Assembly: GCA_942486035.1 (NCBI GenBank)
Contig: CALNXK010000182.1
Location: 653,501 to 717,500, forward strand
Reading direction: 5' to 3'
Source: Porites lobata
Taxonomy: Eukaryota; Cnidaria; Anthozoa; Scleractinia; Poritidae
DNA: 64,000 nt
A program made the position numbers and the translations under genes. Every line of letters starts with the position of its first letter. The first letter of the stretch is position 1. A model generated the notes under the pieces. It searched no databases, was not told where the DNA came from, and saw only the letters and a program-made list of their open reading frames with translations. This document shows positions 42,507 through 55,200 of this stretch, piece after piece.

Positions 42507-42641
42507 TTAAATTAACGTTATCTTACAAGACGTTTCGCTTCGCTTTCTTCGTGTTTGACCACAGCAGAGCACAGATAATATAAACATTTCAGAGAGTAAA
42601 TATTCCAGCTCCGAGGTGGCGAGTAAAACCAACGGCCACAT
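42507..42641 (-). CDS. Small ORF in a predicted spliced - strand transcript, first array unit
   Basis: A strong acceptor (CCTTTTCTTTCAG) is followed directly by an ATG that opens a 44-codon frame beginning MWPLVLLATSELEYLL and ending TSCKITLI. It has a hydrophobic start, two adjacent Cys and a basic RRKR cluster. Within it a good donor (GTAAGATAAC, near 42523) means this may be an internal exon instead. A second frame (RCGRWFYSPPRSW onward) is also open. Equivalents are at 45475-45609, 48439-48573, 51402-51536, 54367-54501, 57338-57472, 60300-60434 and 63264-63398. No family is recognised. Confidence 0.3.
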   Translation of the reverse strand: MWPLVLLATSELEYLLSEMFILSVLCCGQTRRKRSETSCKITLI

Positions 42642-43134
42642 CTGAAAGAAAAGGACAAAAGGAAAACCTTGTTTAAAGAAAATTCCTCAACACATGTTTA
42701 AAAAGTAATATATCTCTTTTACATCATTTTCCCTAGATCAGTTTCGTCCCGCAATGGTTTTATAATCGCCCGTACCGGTGCATAAAGCAGATTAAAAACA
42801 TTGTACCGAACATTCCAGACAATCAAGCATAAACGGCGCTCGTCGTCGCGACGGTGCTATAGCGCGGGAACTTTAACATGCTTTGAGGAAAAATAGTTAC
42901 TCTTCCGCGATCCGATCAGCATTTAGCTTGCAATGCCAACAATAAATTGAAAATGAACGACAATTCAGCCTGTGCAGTAGGACGGCGGCTCTTTTTGGAC
43001 ACAGTAAATTTCCAGAGTCGCTCGACACATGACCAAAAATAAACCTTCGCTATACGAAACCACAGACTTTGACTTCAACTACACTTTCACGACTTTGTAA
43101 CATAACCTTTCCTGGCAAAAAGCCTGCTACTCAC

Positions 43135-43200
43135 CGTTGTTGCTCGCTTATTCAAAGATCAGCACCTCCGTCGTAGAAACTGAAACACAACAACAGAACA
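43135..43200 (-). ncRNA. Predicted first exon of the array's - strand transcript
   Basis: On the - strand the sequence ends in a near-consensus donor (ACG then GTGAGTAG) at 43135, about 45 bp or more downstream of the Staf/ZNF143-like site. Spliced to the acceptor before 42641 it would remove an intron of about 490 bp. The 5' end is a guess, and transcription itself is not shown by the sequence. Confidence 0.3.
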
Positions 43201-43245
43201 GTCTCACTGTAATGGTCAAATATTAAACATGTTGTTAACCTTTCT

Positions 43246-43263
43246 CGCAGTGCATTCTGGGAA
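43246..43263 (-). promoter_or_regulatory. Staf/ZNF143-like binding site, first array unit
   Basis: The - strand reads TTCCCAGAATGCACTGCG. It fits the vertebrate Staf (ZNF143) consensus, commonly given as TTCCCAGCATGCCTTGCG with variable positions 8, 13 and 14, at every fixed position. Such sites act in promoters of small nuclear RNA and mRNA genes. Identical copies are at 46214-46231, 49177-49194, 52140-52157, 55105-55122, 58076-58093 and 61039-61056. The eighth unit is cut by the window edge just before it. Confidence 0.6.
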
Positions 43264-46200
43264 ATCCGTGTTCAACTCGTGCGGGACACATTACATCCTG
43301 GCAATAACAACACAATTTAGAAGTCTCCAGCAAGGCAAAAATCACAGCCAAATACTTCGTTGGCCCTCTTTTCTTATGTCCAAACTAACCAATTTGCCCC
43401 TTATTGCCTGCTGGAGACTTCTTCACGGTGTGCAGAGCTGGGCAGAGACGTTATACACCATCCACCGGATGGTCTCTCGGATTGTGCCCGAAGCTCGGTT
43501 CTTTGAGCAACGAGCGCCCATTTAAGCCTTCCCGGACTTAATGATGTCCCAGGCACTTTGCAAACCGTGGAAATAGAATTTCTTGCCAAACTCGGCTCAT
43601 ATTAGTCCCCGTTTCGCACACGCTCCGATCAAAACCTCTCCATTCACGAAGAGAGCCGTTGAAAGGAGAAAGATACCGCGCAAACTCGAACCTTTCAAAA
43701 CTAGAACCGGTTCCCCTCGGACAAAAAAAAAAAAAAAAACCGGAAGTCCTTTCTAAAGCGAGTAAAAGAAAAAACAAGAAATAAAATAAATAATAAACTT
43801 ACTTCTGTTGACTTCCACGCTGCTCCTCCCTGGTTTTCTTTAATGAAAAATATCTATGATAAAAAATGACATTTCATAAAAATAATTTACATATATAATA
43901 TACACCGTAATTTTTAGGGAGTTATTATAACTCCAAAAATGGAGTAAAAATTTTAGGTACAGGATAACCCCTTTTTGGGGTTATTTTAACTCCTAATTAA
44001 ACTCCGAATTTGGGGTCATTTTACTCCTGAAAAAGAGTTCTTTTACTCCCAGTCGTGGAGTTAAAATTACTCCGAAATGGGGTTACTTGTACTCCTTAAA
44101 GGGGTTGTTTTCACTCTTTTTGGAGTTAATTTAACTCTGAAAGTGGAGTAAAAATTTTAGGTACAGGATAACTCCTTTTTTGGGGTTATTTTAACTCCTC
44201 AAAATCTGTGGTCACTTTTACTCCTGAAAAAGAGTTCTTTAAACTCCTTTTTGGAGTTAAAATAACTCCACGAAAAATAACTCCACTGTAAGGAGTTAAA
44301 TTAGCCCCACTAGAGGAGTTATTATAACTCCCTGAAAATTACAGTGTATAGTTTTCACTAAGTCTCTAATTACCCCCAATACAACAAAAACAATCCAAAT
44401 CAGTATTTTATTTCATCTGAAAAATACTGTACAGTGAAACATGCACGTGTCACTCATTATTATGTCAGGTTAGTGACACAGAGGAGAGGCACAGATAAGA
44501 ACCAGAATTCTTCAGGCTAAGATTTTGAAAGAACCAGATGAAGTAGAAATGTTAAAACAGATCGCTATGGAGTTCTTAAAGTCCACTAATCATTCTAATG
44601 GCAAAAAAAATTTCTATTGGCTTAAATTGCAGTCATTTAGACATAACAACATGCATATTTTGTACAAACATTTAAAACCTCCAACATTCTTACAAAAAGT
44701 CTTTTTTCCTTAAGAAAATAAGAACCTTGAATGTTTGAGAACCTAAACAGCTTAATTTCCAAGAAACAGAAAATTTATAAGAGCCTTTTGAGGCTAACTT
44801 CGAAAAGCACCTATTACTTAGTCCTTACTGTATACTACTAAATGTAAGAGCAGGGGGGGAGGGGAGGAAGAGTTAGGGTTAGGGTTTTAGGGTTAAGGTT
44901 AAGGTTGGGGTTAGGGTTAGGTTAGGGTAAGGACTAGGGATAGGTTAGGGTTAGAATCAGATTAGGTCGAGGTTGGGGGTTAGGGTTAGGAATAGGTTAG
45001 GGTTAGGTTGGAGGTTAGGGTTAGGAATAGGTTAGGGTTAGGTTGGAGGTTAGGGTTAGGAATAGGTTAGGGGTTAAGTTGGAGGTTAGGGTTAGGTTGG
45101 AGGGTTAGGGTTAGACGAGCAGTCTCAACTGATTTCAATGGTCATAACACATGAGTTGATCCACTGAGTTAAACGTTCGCCTTGTCAGGAAAAGGGTGTT
45201 ACGTTAAGCTGGTTAGGGTGGATAGCTAAAGTTGAGCTAAGGCTTAGGGTTAAATAAGGATAAAGGTTACAAACAAGAAGTACAGTTTGTTGAGGGTTAA
45301 CGTTTGAGGGACTTCTGGGCAGGATACCAAATAACGTTGCGTTACATATCAATTACATCGCCGTACTGAGCGTAGGATTGAATTTCAAAAGACGGGTCAG
45401 GAGGTGAGAAATACAGAGATGTAGTTTCAATACAGGCGATTTTCGAAGACTAAACACTGGTCAAGCAAATAGTTTTAAATTAACGTTATCTTACAAGACG
45501 TTTCGCTTCGCTTTCTTCGTGTTTGACCACAGCAGAGCACAGATAATATAAACATTTCAGAGAGTAAATATTCCAGCTCCGAGGTGGCGAGTAAAACCAA
45601 CGGCCACATCTGAAAGAAAAGGACAAAAGGAAAACCTTGTTTAAAGAAAATTCCTCAACACATGTTTAAAAAGTAATATATCTCTTTTACATCATTTTCC
45701 CTAGATCAGTTTCGTCCCGCAATGGTTTTATAATCGCCCGTACCGGTGCATAAAGCAGATTAAAAACATTGTACCGAACATTCCAGACAATCAAGCATAA
45801 ACGGCGCTCGTCGTCGCGACGGTGCTATAGCGCGGGAACTTTAACATGCTTTGAGGAAAAATAGTTACTCTTCCGCGATCCGATCAGCATTTAGCTTGCA
45901 ATGCCAACAATAAATTGAAAATGAACGACAATTCAGCCTGTGCAGTAGGACGGCGGCTCTTTTTGGACACAGTAAATTTCCAGAGTCGCTCGACACATGA
46001 CCAAAAATAAACCTTCGCTATACGAAACCACAGACTTTGACTTCAACTACACTTTCACGACTTTGTAACATAACCTTTCCTGGCAAAAAGCCTGCTACTC
46101 ACCGTTGTTGCTCGCTTATTCAAAGATCAGCACCTCCGTCGTAGAAACTGAAACACAACAACAGAACAGTCTCACTGTAATGGTCAAATATTAAACATGT

Positions 46201-49200
46201 TGTTAACCTTTCTCGCAGTGCATTCTGGGAAATCCGTGTTCAACTCGTGCGGGACACATTACATCCTGGCAATAACAACACAATTTAGAAGTCTCCAGCA
46301 AGGCAAAAATCACAGCCAAATACTTCGTTGGCCCTCTTTTCTTATGTCCAAACTAACCAATTTGCCCCTTATTGCCTGCTGGAGACTTCTTCACGGTGTG
46401 CAGAGCTGGGCAGAGACGTTATACACCATCCACCGGATGGTCTCTCGGATTGTGCCCGAAGCTCGGTTCTTTGAGCAACGAGCGCCCATTTAAGCCTTCC
46501 CGGACTTAATGATGTCCCAGGCACTTTGCAAACCGTGGAAATAGAATTTCTTGCCAAACTCGGCTCATATTAGTCCCCGTTTCGCACACGCCCGATCAAA
46601 ACCTCTCCATTCACGAAGAGAGCCGTTGAAAGGAGAAAGATACCGCGCAAACTCGAACCTTTCAAAACTAGAACCGGTTCCCCTCGGACAAAAAAAAAAA
46701 ACCGGAAGTCCTTTCTAAAGCGAGTAAAAAGAAAACAAGAAATAAAATAAATAATAAACTTACTTCTGTTGACTTCCACGCTGCTCCTCCCTGGTTTTCT
46801 TTAATGAAAAATATCTATGATAAAAAATGACATTTCATAAAAATAATTTACATATATAATATACACCGTAATTTTTAGGGAGTTATTATAACTCCAAAAA
46901 TGGAGTAAAAATTTTAGGTACAGGATAACCCTTTTTGGGGTTATTTTAACTCCTAATTAAACTCCGAATTTGGGGTCATTTTTACTCCTGAAAAAGAGTT
47001 CTTTTACTCCCAGTCGTGGAGTTAAAATTACTCCGAAATGGGGTTACTTGTACTCCTTAAAGGGGTTGTTTTCACTCTTTTTGGAGTTAATTTAACTCTG
47101 AAAGTGGAGTAAAAATTTTAGGTACAGGATAACTCCTTTTTTGGGGTTATTTTAACTCCTCAAAATCTGTGGTCACTTTTACTCCTGAAAAGAGTTCTTT
47201 AAACTCCTTTTTGGAGTTAAAATAACTCCACGAAAAATAACTCCACTGTAAGGAGTTAAATTAGCCCCACTAGAGGAGTTATTATAACTCCCTGAAAATT
47301 ACAGTGTATAGTTTTCACTAAGTCTCTAATTACCCCCAATACAACAAAAACAATCCAAATCAGTATTTTATTTCATCTGAAAAATACTGTACAGTGAAAC
47401 ATGCACGTGTCACTCATTATTATGTCAGGTTAGTGACACAGAGGAGAGGCACAGATAAGAACCAGAATTCTTCAGGCTAAGATTTTGAAAGAACCAGATG
47501 AAGTAGAAATGTTAAAACAGATCGCTATGGAGTTCTTAAAGTCCACTAATCATTCTAATGGCAAAAAAAAAAGTTTCTATTGGCTTAAATTGCAGTCATT
47601 TAGACATAACAACATGCATATTTTGTACAAACATTTAAAACCTCCAACATTCTTACAAAAAGTCTTTTTTTTTCCTTAAGAAAATAAGAACCTTGAATGT
47701 TTGAGAACCTAAACAGCTTAATTTCCAAGAAACAGAAAATTTATAAGAGCCTTTTTGAGGCTAACTTCGAAAAGCACCTATTACTTAGTCCTTACTGTAT
47801 ACTACTAAATGTAAGAGCAGGGGGGGAGGGGAGGAAGAGTTAGGGTTAGGGTTTTAGGGTTAAGGTTAAGGTTGGGGTTAGGGTTAGGTTAGGGTAAGGA
47901 CTAGGGATAGGTTAGGGTTAGAATCAGATTAGGTCGAGGTTGGGGGTTAGGGTTAGGAATAGGTTAGGGTTAGGTTGGAGGTTAGGGTTAGGAATAGGTT
48001 AGGTTAGGTTGGAGGTTAGGGTTAGGAATAGGTTAGGGTTAGGTTGGAGGTTAGGGTTAGGTTGGAGGGTTAGGGTTAGACGAGCAGTCTCAACTGATTT
48101 CAATGGTCATAACACATGAGTTGATCCACTGAGTTAAACGTTCGCCTTGTCAGGAAAAGGGTGTTACGTTAAGCTGGTTAGGTGGATAGCTAAAGTTGAG
48201 CTAAGGCTTAGGGTTAAATAAGGATAAAGGTTACAAACAAGAAGTACGGTTTGTTGAGGGTTAACGTTTGAGGGACTTCTGGGCAGGATACCAAATAACG
48301 TTGCGTTACATATCAATTACATCGCCGTACTGAGCGTAGGATTGAATTTCAAAAGACGGGTCAGGAGGTGAGAAATACAGAGATGTAGTTTCAATACAGG
48401 CGATTTTCGAAGACTAAACACTGGTCAAGCAAATAGTTTTAAATTAACGTTATCTTACAAGACGTTTCGCTTCGCTTTCTTCGTGTTTGACCACAGCAGA
48501 GCACAGATAATATAAACATTTCAGAGAGTAAATATTCCAGCTCCGAGGTGGCGAGTAAAACCAACGGCCACATCTGAAAGAAAAGGACAAAAGGAAAACC
48601 TTGTTTAAAGAAAATTCCTCAACACATGTTTAAAAAGTAATATATCTCTTTTACATCATTTTCCCTAGATCAGTTTCGTCCCGCAATGGTTTTATAATCG
48701 CCCGTACCGGTGCATAAAGCAGATTAAAAACATTGTACCGAACATTCCAGACAATCAAGCATAAACGGCGCTCGTCGTCGCGACGGTGCTATAGCGCGGG
48801 AACTTTAACATGCTTTGAGGAAAAATAGTTACTCTTCCGCGATCCGATCAGCATTTAGCTTGCAATGCCAACAATAAATTGAAAATGAACGACAATTCAG
48901 CCTGTGCAGTAGGACGGCGGCTCTTTTTGGACACAGTAAATTTCCAGAGTCGCTCGACACATGACCAAAAATAAACCTTCGCTATACGAAACCACAGACT
49001 TTGACTTCAACTACACTTTCACGACTTTGTAACATAACCTTTCCTGGCAAAAGCCTGCTACTCACCGTTGTTGCTCGCTTATTCAAAGATCAGCACCTCC
49101 GTCGTAGAAACTGAAACACAACAACAGAACAGTCTCACTGTAATGGTCAAATATTAAACATGTTGTTAACCTTTCTCGCAGTGCATTCTGGGAAATCCGT

Positions 49201-52200
49201 GTTCAACTCGTGCGGGACACATTACATCCTGGCAATAACAACACAATTTATAAGTCTCCAGCAAGGCAAAAATCACAGCCAAATACTTCGTTGGCCCTCT
49301 TTTCTTATGTCCAAACTAACCAATTTGCCCCTTATTGCCTGCTGGAGACTTCTTCACGGTGTGCAGAGCTGGGCAGAGACGTTATACACCATCCACCGGA
49401 TGGTCTCTCGGATTGTGCCCGAAGCTCGGTTCTTTGAGCAACGAGCGCCCATTTAAGCCTTCCCGGACTTAATGATGTCCCAGGCACTTTGCAAACCGTG
49501 GAAATAGAATTTCTTGCCAAACTCGGCTCATATTAGTCCCCGTTTCGCACACGCTCCGATCAAAACCTCTCCATTCACGAAGAGAGCCGTTGAAAGGAGA
49601 AAGATACCGCGCAAACTCGAACCTTTCAAAACTAGAACCGGTTCCCCTCGGACAAAAAAAAAAACCGGAAGTCCTTTCTAAAGCGAGTAAAAAGAAAACA
49701 AGAAATAAAATAAATAATAAACTTACTTCTGTTGACTTCCACGCTGCTCCTCCCTGGTTTTCTTTAATGAAAAATATCTATGATAAAAAATGACATTTCA
49801 TAAAAATAATTTACATATATAATATACACCGTAATTTTTAGGGAGTTATTATAACTCCAAAAATGGAGTAAAAATTTTAGGTACAGGATAACCCCTTTTT
49901 TGGGGTTATTTTAACTCCTAATTTAACTCCGAATTTGGGGTCATTTTTACTCCTGAAAAAGAGTTCTTTTTACTCCCAGTCGTGGAGTTAAAATTACTCC
50001 GAAATGGGGTTACTTGTACTCCTTACAGGGGTTGTTTTCACTCTTTTTGGAGTTAATTTAACTCTGAAAGTGGAGTAAAAATTTTAGGTACAGGATAACT
50101 CCTTTTTTGGGGTTATTTTAACTCCTCAAAATCTGTGGTCACTTTTACTCCTGAAAAAGAGTTCTTTAAACTCCTTTTTGGAGTTAAAATAACTCCACGA
50201 AAAATAACTCCACTGTAAGGAGTTAAATTAGCCCCACTAGAGGAGTTATTATAACTCCCTGAAAATTACAGTGTATAGTTTTCACTAAGTCTCTAATTAC
50301 CCCCAATACAACAAAAACAATCCAAATCAGTATTTTATTTCATCTGAAAAATACTGTACAGTGAAACATGCACGTGTCACTCATTATTATGTCAGGTTAG
50401 TGACACAGAGGAGAGGCACAGATAAGAACCAGAATTCTTCAGGCTAAGATTTTGAAAGAACCAGATGAAGTAGAAATGTTAAAACAGATCGCTATGGAGT
50501 TCTTAAAGTCCACTAATCATTCTAATGGCAAAAAAGTTTCTATTGGCTTAAATTGCAGTCATTTAGACATAACAACATGCATATTTTGTACAAACATTTA
50601 AAACCTCCAACATTCTTACAAAAAGTCTTTTTTTTCCTTAAGAAAATAAGAACCTTGAATGTTTGAGAACCTAAACAGCTTAATTTCCAAGAAACAGAAA
50701 ATTTATAAGAGCCTTTTGAGGCTAACTTCGAAAAGCACCTATTACTTAGTCCTTACTGTATACTACTAAATGTAAGAGCAGGGGGGGAGGGGAGGAAGAG
50801 TTAGGGTTAGGGTTTTAGGGTTAAGGTTAAGGTTGGGGTTAGGGTTAGGTTAGGGTAAGGACTAGGGATAGGTTAGGGTTAGAATCAGATTAGGTCGAGG
50901 TTGGGGGTTAGGGTTAGGAATAGGTTAGGGTTAGGTTGGAGGTTAGGGTTAGGAATAGGTTAGGGTTAGGTTGGAGGTTAGGGTTAGGAATAGGTTAGGG
51001 TTAAGTTGGAGGTTAGGGTTAGGTTGGAGGGTTAGGGTTAGACGAGCAGTCTCAACTGATTTCAATGGTCATAACACATGAGTTGATCCACTGAGTTAAA
51101 CGTTCGCCTTGTCAGGAAAAGGGTGTTACGTTAAGCTGGTTAGGGTGGATAGCTAAAGTTGAGCTAAGGCTTAGGGTTAAATAAGGATAAAGGTTACAAA
51201 CAAGAAGTACGGTTTGTTGAGGGTTAACGTTTGAGGGACTTCTGGGCAGGATACCAAATAACGTTGCGTTACATATCAATTACATCGCCGTACTGAGCGT
51301 AGGATTGAATTTCAAAAGACGGGTCAGGAGGTGAGAAATACAGAGATGTAGTTTCAATACAGGCGATTTTCGAAGACTAAACACTGGTCAAGCAAATAGT
51401 TTTAAATTAACGTTATCTTACAAGACGTTTCGCTTCGCTTTCTTCCTGTTTGACCACAGCAGAGCACAGATAATATAAACATTTCAGAGAGTAAATATTC
51501 CAGCTCCGAGGTGGCGAGTAAAACCAACGGCCACATCTGAAAGAAAAGGACAAAAGGAAAACCTTGTTTAAAGAAAATTCCTCAACACATGTTTAAAAAG
51601 TAATATATCTCTTTTACATCATTTTCCCTAGATCAGTTTCGTCCCGCAATGGTTTTATAATCGCCCGTACCGGTGCATAAAGCAGATTAAAAACATTGTA
51701 CCGAACATTCCAGACAATCAAGCATAAACGGCGCTCGTCGTCGCGACGGTGCTATAGCGCGGGAACTTTAACATGCTTTGAGGAAAAATAGTTACTCTTC
51801 CGCGATCCGATCAGCATTTAGCTTGCAATGCCAACAATAAATTGAAAATGAACGACAATTCAGCCTGTGCAGTAGGACGGCGGCTCTTTTTGGACACAGT
51901 AAATTTCCAGAGTCGCTCGACACATGACCAAAAATAAACCTTCGCTATACGAAACCACAGACTTTGACTTCAACTACACTTTCACGACTTTGTAACATAA
52001 CCTTTCCTGGCAAAAGCCTGCTACTCACCGTTGTTGCTCGCTTATTCAAAGATCAGCACCTCCGTCGTAGAAACTGAAACACAACAACAGAACAGTCTCA
52101 CTGTAATGGTCAAATATTAAACATGTTGTTAACCTTTCTCGCAGTGCATTCTGGGAAATCCGTGTTCAACTCGTGCGGGACACATTACATCCTGGCAATA

Positions 52201-55200
52201 ACAACACAATTTATAAGTCTCCAGCAAGGCAAAAATCACAGCCAAATACTTCGTTGGCCCTCTTTTCTTATGTCCAAACTAACCAATTTGCCCCTTATTG
52301 CCTGCTGGAGACTTCTTCACGGTGTGCAGAGCTGGGCAGAGACGTTATACACCATCCACCGGATGGTCTCTCGGATTGTGCCCGAAGCTCGGTTCTTTGA
52401 GCAACGAGCGCCCATTTAAGCCTTCCCGGACTTAATGATGTCCCAGGCACTTTGCAAACCGTGGAAATAGAATTTCTTGCCAAACTCGGCTCATATTAGT
52501 CCCCGTTTCGCACACGCTCCGATCAAAACCTCTCCATTCACGAAGAGAGCCGTTGAAAGGAGAAAGATACCGCGCAAACTCGAACCTTTCAAAACTAGAA
52601 CCGGTTCCCCTCGGACAAAAAAAAAAAAAAAAACCGGAAGTCCTTTCTAAAGCGAGTAAAAAAGAAAACAAGAAATAAAATAAATAATAAACTTACTTCT
52701 GTTGACTTCCACGCTGCTCCTCCCTGGTTTTCTTTAATGAAAAATATCTATGATAAAAAATGACATTTCATAAAAATAATTTACATATATAATATACACC
52801 GTAATTTTTAGGGAGTTATTATAACTCAAAAATGGAGTAAAAATTTTAGGTACAGGATAACCCTTTTTTGGGGTTATTTTAACTCCTAATTAAACTCCGA
52901 ATTTGGGGTCATTTTTACTCCTGAAAAGAGTTCTTTTTACTCCCAGTCGTGGAGTTAAAATTACTCCGAAATGGGGTTACTTGTACTCCTTAAAGGGGTT
53001 GTTTTCACTCTTTTGGAGTTAATTTAACTCTGAAAGTGGAGTAAAAATTTTAGGTACAGGATAACTCCTTTTTGGGGTTATTTTAACTCCTCAAAATCTG
53101 TGGTCACTTTTACTCCTGAAAAGAGTTCTTTAAACTCCTTTTTGGAGTTAAAATAACTCCACGAAAAATAACTCCACTGTAAGGAGTTAAATTAGCCCCA
53201 CTAGAGGAGTTATTATAACTCCCTGAAAATTACAGTGTATAGTTTTCACTAAGTCTCTAATTGCCCCCAATACAACAAAAACAATCCAAATCAGTATTTT
53301 ATTTCATCTGAAAAATACTGTACAGTGAAACATGCACGTGTCACTCATTATTATGTCAGGTTAGTGACACAGAGGAGAGGCACAGATAAGAACCAGAATT
53401 CTTCAGGCTAAGATTTTGAAAGAACCAGATGAAGTAGAAATGTTAAAACAGATCGCTATGGAGTTCTTAAAGTCCACTAATCATTCTAATGGCAAAAAAA
53501 AAGTTTCTATTGGCTTAAATTGCAGTCATTTAGACATAACAACATGCATATTTTGTACAAACATTTAAAACCTCCAACATTCTTACAAAAAGTCTTTTTT
53601 TCCTTAAGAAAATAAGAACCTTGAATGTTTGAGAACCTAAACAGCTTAATTTCCAAGAAACAGAAAATTTATAAGAGCCTTTTGAGGCTAACTTCGAAAA
53701 GCACCTATTACTTAGTCCTTACTGTATACTACTAAATGTAAGAGCAGGAGGGGGAGGGGAGGAAGAGTTAGGGTTAGGGTTTTAGGGGTTAAGGTTAAGG
53801 TTGGGGTTAGGGTTAGGTTAGGGTAAGGACTAGGGATAGGTTAGGGTTAGAATCAGATTAGGTCGAGGTTGGGGGTTAGGGTTAGGAATAGGTTAGGGTT
53901 AGGTTGGAGGTTAGGGTTAGGAATAGGTTAGGGTTAGGTTGGAGGTTAGGGTTAGGAATAGGTTAGGGTTGGAGGTTAGGGGGTTAGGTTGGAGGGTTAG
54001 GGGTTAGACGAGCAGTCTCAACTGATTTCAATGGTCATAACACATGAGTTGATCCACTGAGTTAAACGTTCGCCTTGTCAGGAAAAGGGTGTTACGTTAA
54101 GCTGGTTAGGTGGATAGCTAAAGTTGAGCTAAGGCTTAGGGTTAAATAAGGATAAAGGTTACAAACAAGAAGTACGGTTTGTTGAGGGTTAACGTTTGAG
54201 GGACTTCTGGGCAGGATACCAAATAACGTTGCGTTACATATCAATTACATCGCCGTACTGAGCGTAGGATTGAATTTCAAAAGACGGGTCAGGAGGTGAG
54301 AAATACAGAGATGTAGTTTCAATACAGGCGATTTTCGAAGACTAAACACTGGTCAAGCAAATAGTTTTAAATTAACGTTATCTTACAAGACGTTTCGCTT
54401 CGCTTTCTTCGTGTTTGACCACAGCAGAGCACAGATAATATAAACATTTCAGAGAGTAAATATTCCAGCTCCGAGGTGGCGAGTAAAACCAACGGCCACA
54501 TCTGAAAGAAAAGGACAAAAGGAAAACCTTGTTTAAAGAAAATTCCTCAACACATGTTTAAAAAGTAATATATCTCTTTTACATCATTTTCCCTAGATCA
54601 GTTTCGTCCCGCAATGGTTTTATAATCGCCCGTACCGGTGCATAAAGCAGATTAAAAACATTGTACCGAACATTCCAGACAATCAAGCATAAACGGCGCT
54701 CGTCGTCGCGACGGTGCTATAGCGCGGGAACTTTAACATGCTTTGAGGAAAAATAGTTACTCTTCCGCGATCCGATCAGCATTTAGCTTGCAATGCCAAC
54801 AATAAATTGAAAATGAACGACAATTCAGCCTGTGCAGTAGGACGGCGGCTCTTTTGGACACAGTAAATTTCCAGAGTCGCTCGACACATGACCAAAAATA
54901 AACCTTCGCTATACGAAACCACAGACTTTGACTTCAACTACACTTTCACGACTTTGTAACATAACCTTTCCTGGCAAAAAGCCTGCTACTCACCGTTGTT
55001 GCTCGCTTATTCAAAGATCAGCACCTCCGTCGTAGAAACTGAAACACAACAACAGAACAGTCTCACTGTAATGGTCAAATATTAAACATGTTGTTAACCT
55101 TTCTCGCAGTGCATTCTGGGAAATCCGTGTTCAACTCGTGCGGGACACATTACATCCTGGCAATAACAACACAATTTAGAAGTCTCCAGCAAGGCAAAAA

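Noticed and set aside
43449..43460. ATG followed by GTGTAT on the - strand as a start exon for gene 5
   Set aside because: The donor is poor compared with the GTAAG donors of genes 2 to 4, and nothing around it resembles their leaders.
43229..43525. 98-codon + strand frame (MLLTFLAVHSGKSVF start) repeated in every array unit
   Set aside because: It overlaps the Staf/ZNF143-like site, shows no domain, and its repetition reflects array identity only. The opposite frame at 43401-43589 is equally open.
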